Positions 39,665-49,083 of a stretch of DNA of 64,000 bases are shown here, in pieces. The notes below the pieces were generated by a model. That model worked only from the letters and a program-made list of their open reading frames with translations, made no database searches and had not been told where the DNA came from. Made by a program: the position numbers and the translations under genes. Source of the stretch: Lachnospiraceae bacterium. GTDB taxonomy: Bacteria; Bacillota; Clostridia; Lachnospirales; Lachnospiraceae. The first letter of the stretch is position 1. Each line of letters opens with the position of its first letter. The stretch is taken from NCBI GenBank assembly GCA_015056865.1, contig SVFM01000009.1:27746-91745 (forward strand), read 5' to 3'.

Positions 39665-39881
39665 GCAAAAGGCCCGCACCACCTATGACAACATCCTCCG
39701 ACTGGTTAAGGATCCTGACGTGTGCGAGCCCATCAAGTTCCTTCGCCAGAGAGAACTGGTGCACTTCCAGCGTTTTGGCGAAGCACTTCGCCTGACCCAG
39801 GAAAAATTAAACAGCAAAAACTTCTACGCCTTTAACCCCGGCTTTGACAAATGCAACGATTGCAATAACTGCAACAAATAG
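39657..39881 (+). CDS. cotJC: CotJC 3' segment (interrupted gene)
   Basis: AAEQKARTTYDNILRLVKDPDVCEPIKFLRQRELVHFQRFGEALRLTQEKLNSKNFYAFNPGFDKCNDCNNCNK*, in frame with 26968..27366 after deletion. Confidence 0.92.
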   Translation, partial: AAEQKARTTYDNILRLVKDPDVCEPIKFLRQRELVHFQRFGEALRLTQEKLNSKNFYAFNPGFDKCNDCNNCNK

Positions 39882-39893
39882 ATTTTTTACAAG

Positions 39894-39930
39894 GAAGAGC
39901 TCTGATTCCTATTTATCAGGGCTCTTTTCG
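39894..39930 (+). terminator. Terminator of the cotJ operon
   Basis: GAAGAGCTCTGAT...ATCAGGGCTCTTTTC hairpin. Confidence 0.7.
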
Positions 39931-40026
39931 CTGTTCTTTTTACAATATTTCTTGCTATTATCACTTTACTGTGTTAAAATGTATAAAAGATTTTCAATAT
40001 ACAATTATACAAGGGAGGATGAGAAG

Positions 40027-41568
40027 ATGACTTCTGCTATGATCATCATGCTTATTACCATCATTGTCTACCTTGGAGCCATGGTAGCCATCGGTGCAGT
40101 ACTTTCCAAAAAAACAAAAAACTCCAATGATTTTTATCTGGGCGGCAGGCGCCTTGGTCCCTTTGTGACCGCTATGAGTGCCGAGGCCTCTGACATGAGT
40201 GGTTGGCTCCTCATGGGTTTGCCCGCTGTTGCTTTGATGACCGGTCTTCCTGAGGCTGCATGGACTGCCATCGGTCTTGCCATCGGTACATACATCAACT
40301 GGCTCGTTGTTTCCAAAAAGCTCCGAGTCTATACCAAGCGTCTGGATGCCTTTACCCTTCCCGATTTCTTTGCAAGACGTTTTGGCGATAACAAGAAGAT
40401 TATTACTACTGTTGCCGCTCTGATCATCATTGTATTTTTTATTCCTTATACCGCTTCCGGCTTTGCAGCCTGCGGTAAGCTGTTTGCTACATTGTTTGGC
40501 ATGGACTACGTGACCGCCATGGTGATCAGTGCCATTGTTATCATTGTTTATTGTACCTTGGGTGGTTTCCTTGCAGCTTCTACCACTGATTTTTTACAGA
40601 GTATTGTTATGACAATTGCCCTTGTAGTAGTGGTGTTCTTTGGTGCCGGACTGGTAGGAGGCTTTGGCAATGTATTCGCCAATGTAGGTGGCCTGGACGG
40701 TTATTTGGATCTATTTAAGGGCTTTAACGTAGCAGCCGGCAAAACCGCCAGCTATGGTGCCCTCCCCGTAGCCTCCACTCTGGCATGGGGCCTTGGTTAC
40801 TTTGGTATGCCTCATATCCTACTTCGCTTCATGGCCATCGAAGACGAAAACAAACTGAAAATCTCCAGAAGAGTGGCTTCCATCTGGGTTGTGATCTCCA
40901 TGAGCATTGCCATCCTTATTGGTGTCATCGGCTACAGCCTGATGTCCTCTGGCATTGTTCCTGCTTATGGAAGTGCCTCTGCAGCAGAAACCATCATCGT
41001 TGATATTGCAAATGTACTGAGCAAATACGGTTACATCCCTGCTTTTATAGCTGGTATTATCCTGTCAGGTATTCTGGCATCCACCATGTCCACAGCGGAT
41101 TCTCAGCTGTTGGCAGCAGCCTCCAGTATATCTCAGAACCTGGTGCAGGAAACCTTCCGCGTAAAAATGTCCCCGAAAGCCTCTGTATGGCTTGCACGTA
41201 TCTCCGTAGTTGTGATCTCCATTATTGCGATCTTCCTGGCAAGAGATCCTAACAGCTCGGTATTTACCATCGTATCCTTTGCCTGGGCAGGTTTTGGTGC
41301 TGCGTTCGGACCTGTGGTACTTTTCGGCCTATTCTGGAGAAGAACGAATAAGTGGGGTGCTATCAGCGGCATGATTGCAGGCGGTGCTACCGTGTTCCTC
41401 TGGAAATTCATTGTCCGCAAAGCCTTTGCAGGTACCTGGTTGGATATTTACGAACTGCTTCCCGCATTTATCGTAGGTTGTATCGTAATTGTAGTTGTAA
41501 GTTTGCTGACTAAAGAACCTGAGAAAGAGATTACCGATGTATATGACGAATTAAAGAAAGTAAAATAA
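40027..41568 (+). CDS. putP: Sodium/proline symporter
   Basis: SSS family; [34 protein letters not shown]-like signature, 12-13 TM. Confidence 0.9.
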   Translation: [513 protein letters not shown]

Positions 41569-41587
41569 AGCATTATAAATCAATTTT

Positions 41588-41622
41588 GAGGGGACACTGA
41601 TCAAGATTTCAGCGTCCCCTCT
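41588..41622. terminator. Bidirectional hairpin terminator
   Basis: GAGGGGACACTGA...TCAGCGTCCCCTC between convergent genes. Confidence 0.65.
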
Positions 41623-41644
41623 TATAATGAATTGATATTAAATT

Positions 41645-42652
41645 TTAGTAGAGTGCTTCAATGGCTTTCTGGGAGGCTATTGCATCTGCAGCAGTAACAG
41701 GAATTTCTCCTTCACCGGCCACAGCCCGGCCAAAGGCCTCAATCTCTTTGGTGTACATGTTGCCAAACTCTACGTTGATCTCAAGAGGCTTGATCTCTCC
41801 TCTATCCTGAGCCGCATCATATCCGCCTGCATCATCCACACACAGCACTTCCATACGTCCGCCTTCTACCTGGGAAATGGTTCCCTCAGCAAAAATGCTT
41901 CCTTTTGTTCCGTAGAACTCAATCTTACACTTTGCAACTGCATCCGGAATATTAAAGTTTGCATCCACATAGCACAGTGCACCGTTTTCCAACTTATAGA
42001 TGGCTGCGCCCGCATCCTCTACAGAATACTTGAAAATCTGGTTTCCAACCATGCCCTTCACTTCTGCGATCTCCTGACCGGTAATATATCTGATCAGGTC
42101 GATACAATGAATCCCCATATCCATCATGGCACCGCCGCCGGAAAGTTTTCTCTCCTGTCTCCAACAGTTCTCCATCTCAGGATACCAACAGGTCAACTGT
42201 GCCCGCGCGGAAACGATCTCACCCAGCTTGCCGGCAGCAATGAGCTCGCGCATCTTCTGGTGATAGCTGTGGAAACGCATCATGAATCCAACGCCCAGCT
42301 TCACCCCTTCTGCCTCACAGACAGCAGCCAATTCCTCTGCCTCCGCCACAGTCAAGCCCATGGGTTTCTCTATTAGAATATCCTTTTTGGCCTTTGCCGC
42401 AGCGATGCACTGCTCCTTGTGGCAAAATACGGGAGAGGCAATATAAACTGCCTGAATCTCGTCCAATTTCAACAACTCATCATAATTATCAAATGCATAT
42501 TTTGCACCGTACTTAGCGGCAACACGGTCAGCTGCGGCTTTGTCAGCATCCATGACTGCAACCAACTCAGCATTATCTGCCAGCATCATCCCGGGCAAAG
42601 TTCTGCGGTCTGCAATACCGCCGCATCCAATGACACCCCATTTGATCTTCAT
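41645..42652 (-). CDS. Gfo/Idh/MocA family oxidoreductase
   Basis: WGVIGCGGIADRRTLPGM Rossmann motif, EKPMGLTVAEAEEL. Confidence 0.92.
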   Translation of the reverse strand: MKIKWGVIGCGGIADRRTLPGMMLADNAELVAVMDADKAAADRVAAKYGAKYAFDNYDELLKLDEIQAVYIASPVFCHKEQCIAAAKAKKDILIEKPMGLTVAEAEELAAVCEAEGVKLGVGFMMRFHSYHQKMRELIAAGKLGEIVSARAQLTCWYPEMENCWRQERKLSGGGAMMDMGIHCIDLIRYITGQEIAEVKGMVGNQIFKYSVEDAGAAIYKLENGALCYVDANFNIPDAVAKCKIEFYGTKGSIFAEGTISQVEGGRMEVLCVDDAGGYDAAQDRGEIKPLEINVEFGNMYTKEIEAFGRAVAGEGEIPVTAADAIASQKAIEALY

Positions 42653-42653
42653 A

Positions 42654-43964
42654 TTATTTTCCTTCCTTCATCTCCTCCACAGATGCAAGTACTGCATCAG
42701 CCATGTACTCCAGCTGCTCATCACTCAGACCATACAGAGGCAGGTGTGTATAACGATGATAGAATACCTCCTCACATACAGGACAGGTCTTAGCAATCTC
42801 TTCTGAATCATAGCCCATATCAGCAACGATCTTAAATCTATAAAGAGGTCCAAAGTGTGCGATCTCAGTAACACCTTTTTCTTTCAGTTTTCTCTTCAGC
42901 ACCTGAATATCACCGCCCACGATCTCGGGATCGATCTGCAGCTGGTACATATGGAAAGTAGGTTTAATATCTTCATTGCCCAGATCCTGAGGAATAATAC
43001 CTGCAACACCTGCAAATCTGCTGTTCAAATATTCGGCTGCCTGACGACGCTTTGCAATGATTTCTTCATTTCTGGCTACCTGAAGTCTCAGGCCCAGACC
43101 CTGAATCTCTGTAGGAGAATAATTCAGTGCAACGAAAGGCTTCTCCTTGCCGGGAATGGGAGTGATATTGTACAACCACTTATCAATGGGGCAAGAGAAA
43201 TCCAGACCCAGGAAACGTGCGCGCTTCATATCGTTACCAAAGCCGGGGATATTGGTGGTTGCGATACCGCCCTCGCCAAAGGAAGTGATATTTTTCACCT
43301 CATGCATACTGAATGCAGCAAAATCACCGATGGTACCGATCTTCTTACCCTTGTACATTGCACCAAATGCATGAGCAGCATCCTCCAGAACCAGGATATC
43401 ATGCTCTTTTGCCAGCTTCATGATGGGCTCCATGTCTACAGGATAACCACCAATATGTACAGGTACGATCATCTTGGTCTTGGGAGTGATCTTTCTGGCA
43501 ACATCTGCGGGGTCCATGTTGATGGTCTTAGGATCGATGTCAGCAAAAACAAGCTTCGCACCTACAGCAAGAGGATAAGCCATGGTAGCCACAAAAGTAA
43601 TGGCAGGAACGATAACCTCGTCTCCCTCTTTCAGGCCTGCATACTTATAAGCAATTTCAAAACCGGATGTAGCATTGGTTACAAAGGTGCTGGTGGTTGT
43701 TCCCAAATACTCATTACATGCTTCCTCAGCAGCCTCAACCTCAGAGCCGGTGGAAAGCTTTCCGGGAGGTGTGGAAACAGCGTCCAGTTTCTTAACCTGT
43801 TCCCATACAGCATTGATAGCCTGATCATACTCAGGCCCCTTGCCCTGCATCAGGAAACGGATCACTTCCATCAGATCGGCAGCATTGTAGTTCTCACCGA
43901 CTGCAGCCCAAGGCACCTTGGTGTCGCCGGTATTATAGCGAAAATCGGTTGCTTTTTTACTCAT
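42654..43964 (-). CDS. DegT/DnrJ/EryC1/StrS-family PLP aminotransferase
   Basis: VTNATSGFEIAYKYAGLKEGDEVIVPAITFVATMAYPLAVG, EDAAHAFGAMYKGKKIGTIGDFAAFSMHEVKNITSFGEGG. Confidence 0.92.
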   Translation of the reverse strand: MSKKATDFRYNTGDTKVPWAAVGENYNAADLMEVIRFLMQGKGPEYDQAINAVWEQVKKLDAVSTPPGKLSTGSEVEAAEEACNEYLGTTTSTFVTNATSGFEIAYKYAGLKEGDEVIVPAITFVATMAYPLAVGAKLVFADIDPKTINMDPADVARKITPKTKMIVPVHIGGYPVDMEPIMKLAKEHDILVLEDAAHAFGAMYKGKKIGTIGDFAAFSMHEVKNITSFGEGGIATTNIPGFGNDMKRARFLGLDFSCPIDKWLYNITPIPGKEKPFVALNYSPTEIQGLGLRLQVARNEEIIAKRRQAAEYLNSRFAGVAGIIPQDLGNEDIKPTFHMYQLQIDPEIVGGDIQVLKRKLKEKGVTEIAHFGPLYRFKIVADMGYDSEEIAKTCPVCEEVFYHRYTHLPLYGLSDEQLEYMADAVLASVEEMKEGK

Positions 43965-43994
43965 AAAAAAATCCTCCTTAATAAATTTTAATTT

Positions 43995-44013
43995 ATTTAT
44001 CCATTGGATAAAT
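43995..44013. promoter_or_regulatory. 19-bp palindrome, candidate operator in the ROK/aminotransferase intergenic region
   Basis: ATTTATCCA-T-TGGATAAAT perfect arms; related half-site TTATCCAA near 44090. Confidence 0.5.
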
Positions 44014-44130
44014 TAACTGTATCAGATTAAAAGCAGTTTGTCAAGAGGTAGCCCCGCGTTGACAAGCATATTTTTAAATGATATAATTATCCAACAATAA
44101 AATTTATCACAGATTGAGAAGAAGTATACT

Positions 44131-45297
44131 ATGAACCGAACAGCTGCAAACTCACAGTTGATCCAAAAGATGAATCGACTGGAAGTCTTAAATTACATAC
44201 GTAAAAATCCCAATGTCTCACGTCCTGTGGTTGCGCATGCCACAGGGCTGTCCACTTCCTCTATGACCAATATCACCGCCTATCTGCTTGGCAAGGGCTT
44301 GATCGAGGAAAGCGGCACTGAAGAGGCTCACCGTGTTGGACGGAAAGGTACACTTTTGCGTTTTTGTGCGCAGTCCTATGGTCTTGTGTGTATCTTTTTA
44401 GGAGTCGGAACCATTAATATATCCTATACTGATCTGGAAGGACGCATTATCTCTTCCATCCGTGCGGATGCAGACACATTGAAATCCAGCAAGGTAGTGG
44501 AACTGGTTCGTGAAAGTGTCAATTCCTTGCTTACAAAGCACGGCCGAAGCAAAGTCCTTGGGATCGGTATTGCTATTTCCGGCCTGATCCTGGAAAATGG
44601 ACGGTTTGTACTCTCCTCCAGTCTAAGGTGGAAAGAATTTGATCTAAAGGCCCTTCTGGAAACAGAGACCGGCCTTCCTGTTTTTATTGAAAATGTCTCC
44701 CTGCTAAAGGCTGTTTGGTACTTTAATTCTTCCAATCAGAAAAAAGACAACATGCTTCTGGTAGATCTGGAAAATGGTATCGGTGCTACCCAGTACTATC
44801 ACGGTGCGATCAACCGCGCCATGCTGGGAGAGATTGGACACACCACAGTAGAAAAGGATGGAACACAGTGTTTCTGTGGCAATAAAGGGTGTCTGGAAGC
44901 TATGTGCAGCGAACAGAGTGTATTGAGAATATATGAGTCTTACGGTGGTGGAAAAGATTCTGACTTGCAAACTGTTTCCGAAAGATATCTCTCCGGTGAT
45001 GAGGCTGCCAAGCACGCCATATCAGAATGTGCCGGATATTTGGGTATCGGCCTGGCAAATCTTGTGAATTTGTGCAAGCCGGCATCCATCATTATCCACA
45101 CAGGGGATTTTACCTCCCTCCCCTCTCTCATTGACCTTGCGGTAGAAGAAATGCGCCATCGGGCATACCCCGCTCTAGTGCAGGATCTGGAGATCAAAAC
45201 CCTTTCTATCAGTGAAGAGAACACCATCAGCGGCGCTGCCCTAAACTTGTGCGACCGGCTGTTTGACATCACCTATCCAGGGAATATAGTAGAGTAA
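44131..45297 (+). CDS. ROK family transcriptional regulator (NagC/XylR-like)
   Basis: N-terminal HTH (LEVLNYIRKNPNVSRPVVAHATGLSTSSMTNI) plus ROK domain (GEIGHTTVEKDGTQCFCGNKGCLEAMCS). Confidence 0.92.
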   Translation: MNRTAANSQLIQKMNRLEVLNYIRKNPNVSRPVVAHATGLSTSSMTNITAYLLGKGLIEESGTEEAHRVGRKGTLLRFCAQSYGLVCIFLGVGTINISYTDLEGRIISSIRADADTLKSSKVVELVRESVNSLLTKHGRSKVLGIGIAISGLILENGRFVLSSSLRWKEFDLKALLETETGLPVFIENVSLLKAVWYFNSSNQKKDNMLLVDLENGIGATQYYHGAINRAMLGEIGHTTVEKDGTQCFCGNKGCLEAMCSEQSVLRIYESYGGGKDSDLQTVSERYLSGDEAAKHAISECAGYLGIGLANLVNLCKPASIIIHTGDFTSLPSLIDLAVEEMRHRAYPALVQDLEIKTLSISEENTISGAALNLCDRLFDITYPGNIVE

Positions 45298-45298
45298 A

Positions 45299-45345
45299 AA
45301 GGGCTATGACACCACAAATGTCATAGCCCTCCTCTTTTTAAATTA
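45299..45345. terminator. Bidirectional hairpin terminator
   Basis: AGGGCTATGACA-ccacaaa-TGTCATAGCCCT followed by T-rich tract. Confidence 0.75.
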
Positions 45346-45351
45346 AAACAA

Positions 45352-46359
45352 TTACTGATTATTCTTTCTGATGAACTCCTCCGCATCCAAGGCAACCTTA
45401 AAACTGTCAAACACATTATCAATGCTGGGGAAAGCAGGTACATCTTCCTCGATCATTTTGATAAGGTAATCTAACTGAAGCCCGGTGGGCTTACGCTCTG
45501 CCACCACATTGATGGTCCGGTAACTGTTATCTTCCAGGCAATAATACTCAATCAAATCGCCTTCTTCCTGATGGGTATGTCTGTCCTTACGGTAAACAAT
45601 ACGAATACTGCCCTTAGGTCCAACAAATTCCTTCATGTTATCGGAAGAAATGGTCTTTGTCCACCCTGCCTCATAGAAACCGATAGAACCATCCGACAAG
45701 TGAGCCGTTATCATCTCGTAATTATGTTTCCCTTCCGGAATGTCAGAATCTGTGCGCATACCGATTCCGGATACAGAAGTGATCTTGGCACCGGTAAACC
45801 ACTGCATGACATCAAAATAGTGCACACCGCAGTCAATAATGGGGGAAGTCTCCTTGATCAGATTTAAGTATCTGGGCCAATTCAAAGTATGATGATTCTG
45901 GGACATACGCATTATGATGGGATGGCCAATGGCACCTTCCTGAATCATCTTAGCCACGCGGTTGTACGTCTCATTGTGTCTGAGTATATGTCCTACAAGA
46001 ACTTTAACCTGAGGATTCTCTTTCACAAGACGTACAAATTCCTCTCCGTCCTCCAGGGTCGTGGTGATAGGCTTCTCACATATCACATGCTTTTTATATT
46101 CTATACATAGTTTTAATAATTCCAAATGGCTGGAAGGATAGGTTGCAATGATAACAATGTCCACATCTTCCCTGCTGATACACTTCTGTGCATCTGTCTC
46201 AATACTGGCTGCGTTATACTTGTGTGCAAAAAATCGTGCACGCTCAATATCTCTGTCACAAACACAGGCAACCCTTACATTAGGCTTATAATAAATATGC
46301 TCAATATGTGCTTCGCCCATCTGTCCGCAGCCGACCACTGCTATATTATATATCTTCAT
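45352..46359 (-). CDS. Gfo/Idh/MocA family oxidoreductase
   Basis: NIAVVGCGQMGEAHIEHIYY, EKPITTTLEDGEEFV. Confidence 0.92.
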   Translation of the reverse strand: MKIYNIAVVGCGQMGEAHIEHIYYKPNVRVACVCDRDIERARFFAHKYNAASIETDAQKCISREDVDIVIIATYPSSHLELLKLCIEYKKHVICEKPITTTLEDGEEFVRLVKENPQVKVLVGHILRHNETYNRVAKMIQEGAIGHPIIMRMSQNHHTLNWPRYLNLIKETSPIIDCGVHYFDVMQWFTGAKITSVSGIGMRTDSDIPEGKHNYEMITAHLSDGSIGFYEAGWTKTISSDNMKEFVGPKGSIRIVYRKDRHTHQEEGDLIEYYCLEDNSYRTINVVAERKPTGLQLDYLIKMIEEDVPAFPSIDNVFDSFKVALDAEEFIRKNNQ

Positions 46360-46468
46360 CCTTCTTTCCTCACAAGTACATAAATTTCTAAAATGCCTAA
46401 TATATCATCATGAGTCTATCATGAAACATATTAAATTTGAAGTAGGATTTTTTCCTGTTTTGGCGCTA

Positions 46469-47473
46469 TTACTTTACCGTTCCGCCGCACTGCTCTATCT
46501 CTGCCCATACCAATCTGGCGGACTTAACAGCCTCATCCAAAGGTGCTTTTTCAAGAGGCTTTCCTTCAGATAATCTGCGTGTAAAGTACTCCAATTCATT
46601 AAAATATGCTCCCAGATCAGAAACATTTAATCCCAGTCCAATATCCGCATTCACAGCTTTTTGAAGTTCGGGTTTGATTTTTCTTCCGTCTGTGGTATAA
46701 ACTGTCAATCCGTCAATGTCATAGGTGATTGTAGCTTTTTCCAATTTCACACGGAAATTCATGGAGAAGGGGTAATTGTCGGGGAAATCCCATCCACCTT
46801 CTGCGGTGATCACTGCTCCGTCGTACTCATACATTACAAACATCTGCTGGAGTACACCATTCTCATCTCTGGCTGCATTGGCGGTAATTTTTTTCGGTTC
46901 TCCCATGAGGTATCTGATATAATCCACATCATGAATATGCATATCCAAAGCCGCTGTACCGCTCATCTCCGGATGATGATACCACTCATTCCAAGACCAC
47001 TTGGGTGCAGGACTAAGCCTCTGGAATACACCGGATACCACTTTTCCATAGGTTCCCTCTTCCACCACCTGTTTCAACCATACATATTCATCCCAAAAAC
47101 GGATCACTTGACCGATCTGCACCTGTGCACCGGTCTTTTTCTGGGTTTCCAGCAGTAGGCATGCTTCTTCTTCATTCAGGCATACAGGCTTCTCCATAAA
47201 CACATGAAACCCCTTTCCCATCGCCATGACTGCATGCTTTGCATGCAGGAAGGTAGGCAAACAGATATCCACATAATCTACTGTTTCATTCGCAATCAGT
47301 TCTTCACCGGTAGTATATACCTTGGCACCGCCAACAAGTTCAGCTATCTTCCCTGCTTTTTTCTCATCTAAATCTGCCACTGCAACCACCGAAACCCTAT
47401 CCTTCAGATTCGTATACGCACTTGCATGTGTGCCGCCCATACCACCGCATCCGATCAATCCGACTTTTAACAT
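46469..47473 (-). CDS. Gfo/Idh/MocA family oxidoreductase
   Basis: MLKVGLIGCGGMGGTHASAYTNL, EKPVCLNEEEACLL; start chosen at MLKVG. Confidence 0.92.
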   Translation of the reverse strand: MLKVGLIGCGGMGGTHASAYTNLKDRVSVVAVADLDEKKAGKIAELVGGAKVYTTGEELIANETVDYVDICLPTFLHAKHAVMAMGKGFHVFMEKPVCLNEEEACLLLETQKKTGAQVQIGQVIRFWDEYVWLKQVVEEGTYGKVVSGVFQRLSPAPKWSWNEWYHHPEMSGTAALDMHIHDVDYIRYLMGEPKKITANAARDENGVLQQMFVMYEYDGAVITAEGGWDFPDNYPFSMNFRVKLEKATITYDIDGLTVYTTDGRKIKPELQKAVNADIGLGLNVSDLGAYFNELEYFTRRLSEGKPLEKAPLDEAVKSARLVWAEIEQCGGTVK

Positions 47474-47620
47474 TGTCCTCTTTCCTTTCTCTATAAATTT
47501 TATTTTAAAAAAATATTGTTTTTGTTCTACATTAATAATACAATAAAAACAACTTTTCTGCCAGACAAAAAAATCTATAAAAAGTACACTTTTGTGCACA
47601 GAATTATATGTAGAAAGGCT

Positions 47621-48481
47621 ATGTACAATATGGACAAAATCCTATATCATGCTCATGAGCTGAATGAAACTGTGACCATCAAAAAACTTTGTACTCTGTG
47701 GTACCAGGAATTTACTAAAAATTTTGAATTTGCAGGGGAAAGTCATGATTTCTGGGAGATCGTATATGTTGACAAAGGTGAGATCATTGCAACTGCCGAA
47801 CAGACTGACATTTTTCTAAAACAAGGAGAAATGCTGTTCCACAAGCCTAACGAATTCCACCAGCTGCGCTCCAACGGTATTGTAGCTCCAAATGTGTTTG
47901 TAATGACCTTTGTATGTCATTCTCCGGCCATCTGTTACTTTGAAAACAAACATATCAAAATTCCGCCCGAGCATCGTTGGTTTATTTCCAAGATTGTTGA
48001 TGAAAGCAAAAACACCTATCGTTACAACAGTCTGCATTTAAAGGAAAATGCCAAAATCGGTGGCGAGCAATTGATAAAAAACTATTTGGAATCCCTGCTG
48101 ATCTACCTGATGCGGGAAGATGAAAAAACCATTTTCTTTTCAGATGAGTACACAATTGAAAATCATATTGTCTGCGATATCATTAAGCTGTTGGAGCAAA
48201 ATCTGTATAACAAGATTGATATTCCCCATCTTTGCAGTCAGATGAATTACAGTAAAACCTATCTCTGCACGTTGTTTAAGAAATATACCAACACCAGCAT
48301 CATGCAGTATTACGCACAGATGAAGATCCAAGAATCAAAAAAATTATTGCGCGAACGGGAGTACAATGTTACTCAAACTGCAGAACTTTTAAAATTTAAC
48401 AATCCTCACTATTTTTGTAATGTATTTAAAAAACACACCGGCATGTCACCAAAAGAATACATAAATTCCATAAACAAATAA
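47621..48481 (+). CDS. AraC family transcriptional regulator
   Basis: Cupin-like N-terminus and C-terminal AraC HTH (QMNYSKTYLCTLFKKYTNTSIMQYYAQMKIQESKKLL...FNNPHYFCNVFKKHTGMSPKEY). Confidence 0.92.
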   Translation: MYNMDKILYHAHELNETVTIKKLCTLWYQEFTKNFEFAGESHDFWEIVYVDKGEIIATAEQTDIFLKQGEMLFHKPNEFHQLRSNGIVAPNVFVMTFVCHSPAICYFENKHIKIPPEHRWFISKIVDESKNTYRYNSLHLKENAKIGGEQLIKNYLESLLIYLMREDEKTIFFSDEYTIENHIVCDIIKLLEQNLYNKIDIPHLCSQMNYSKTYLCTLFKKYTNTSIMQYYAQMKIQESKKLLREREYNVTQTAELLKFNNPHYFCNVFKKHTGMSPKEYINSINK

Positions 48482-48497
48482 AAACAAGGAGGCTTCT

Positions 48498-49049
48498 ATG
48501 TACGAAATCAACGCAAATATCTGGCACAATATCAATGTAAAGCGTATCACTCCCACAGATTTTATCTGTGTGGTTGAAATCCCCAAAGGCAGTAAAAACA
48601 AATATGAATTAGACAAAGAAACCGGCTATATCATCCTGGATAGGATCTTATACACCTCCACCCACTATCCTGCTAACTATGGCTTTATCCCACGTACCTA
48701 CGGGGACGACGGGGACCCCTTGGATGTCCTGCTGCTATGCTCTGAACCGGTAGCACCACTGACCCTGGTTCGTTCTTATCCCATTGGCGTTATTACCATG
48801 CTGGACGGTGGCAAACGAGATGAAAAAATCATAGCTGTTCCCTTTAACGATCCAAACTATAATTCCTACAAGGATATTTCTGAACTGCCTCCCCATGTGA
48901 TTGATGAAATGGAGCACTTTTTCAGTGTGTATAAGGCTCTGGAAAACAAAACTACGATCGTAAATGAGAAGGGCAACCGCGAAGACGCGATCCGGGTAAT
49001 TGAGAACTGCTTAGACAATTACATCAATAAATTTGTAAGGAGCTGGTAA
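48498..49049 (+). CDS. ppa: Inorganic pyrophosphatase
   Basis: VVEIPKGSKNKYELDKETG, YGDDGDPLDVLLL. Confidence 0.94.
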   Translation: MYEINANIWHNINVKRITPTDFICVVEIPKGSKNKYELDKETGYIILDRILYTSTHYPANYGFIPRTYGDDGDPLDVLLLCSEPVAPLTLVRSYPIGVITMLDGGKRDEKIIAVPFNDPNYNSYKDISELPPHVIDEMEHFFSVYKALENKTTIVNEKGNREDAIRVIENCLDNYINKFVRSW

Positions 49050-49083
49050 TGTTTATGCCAGCTCCTTTGAGTTCATACGTATT

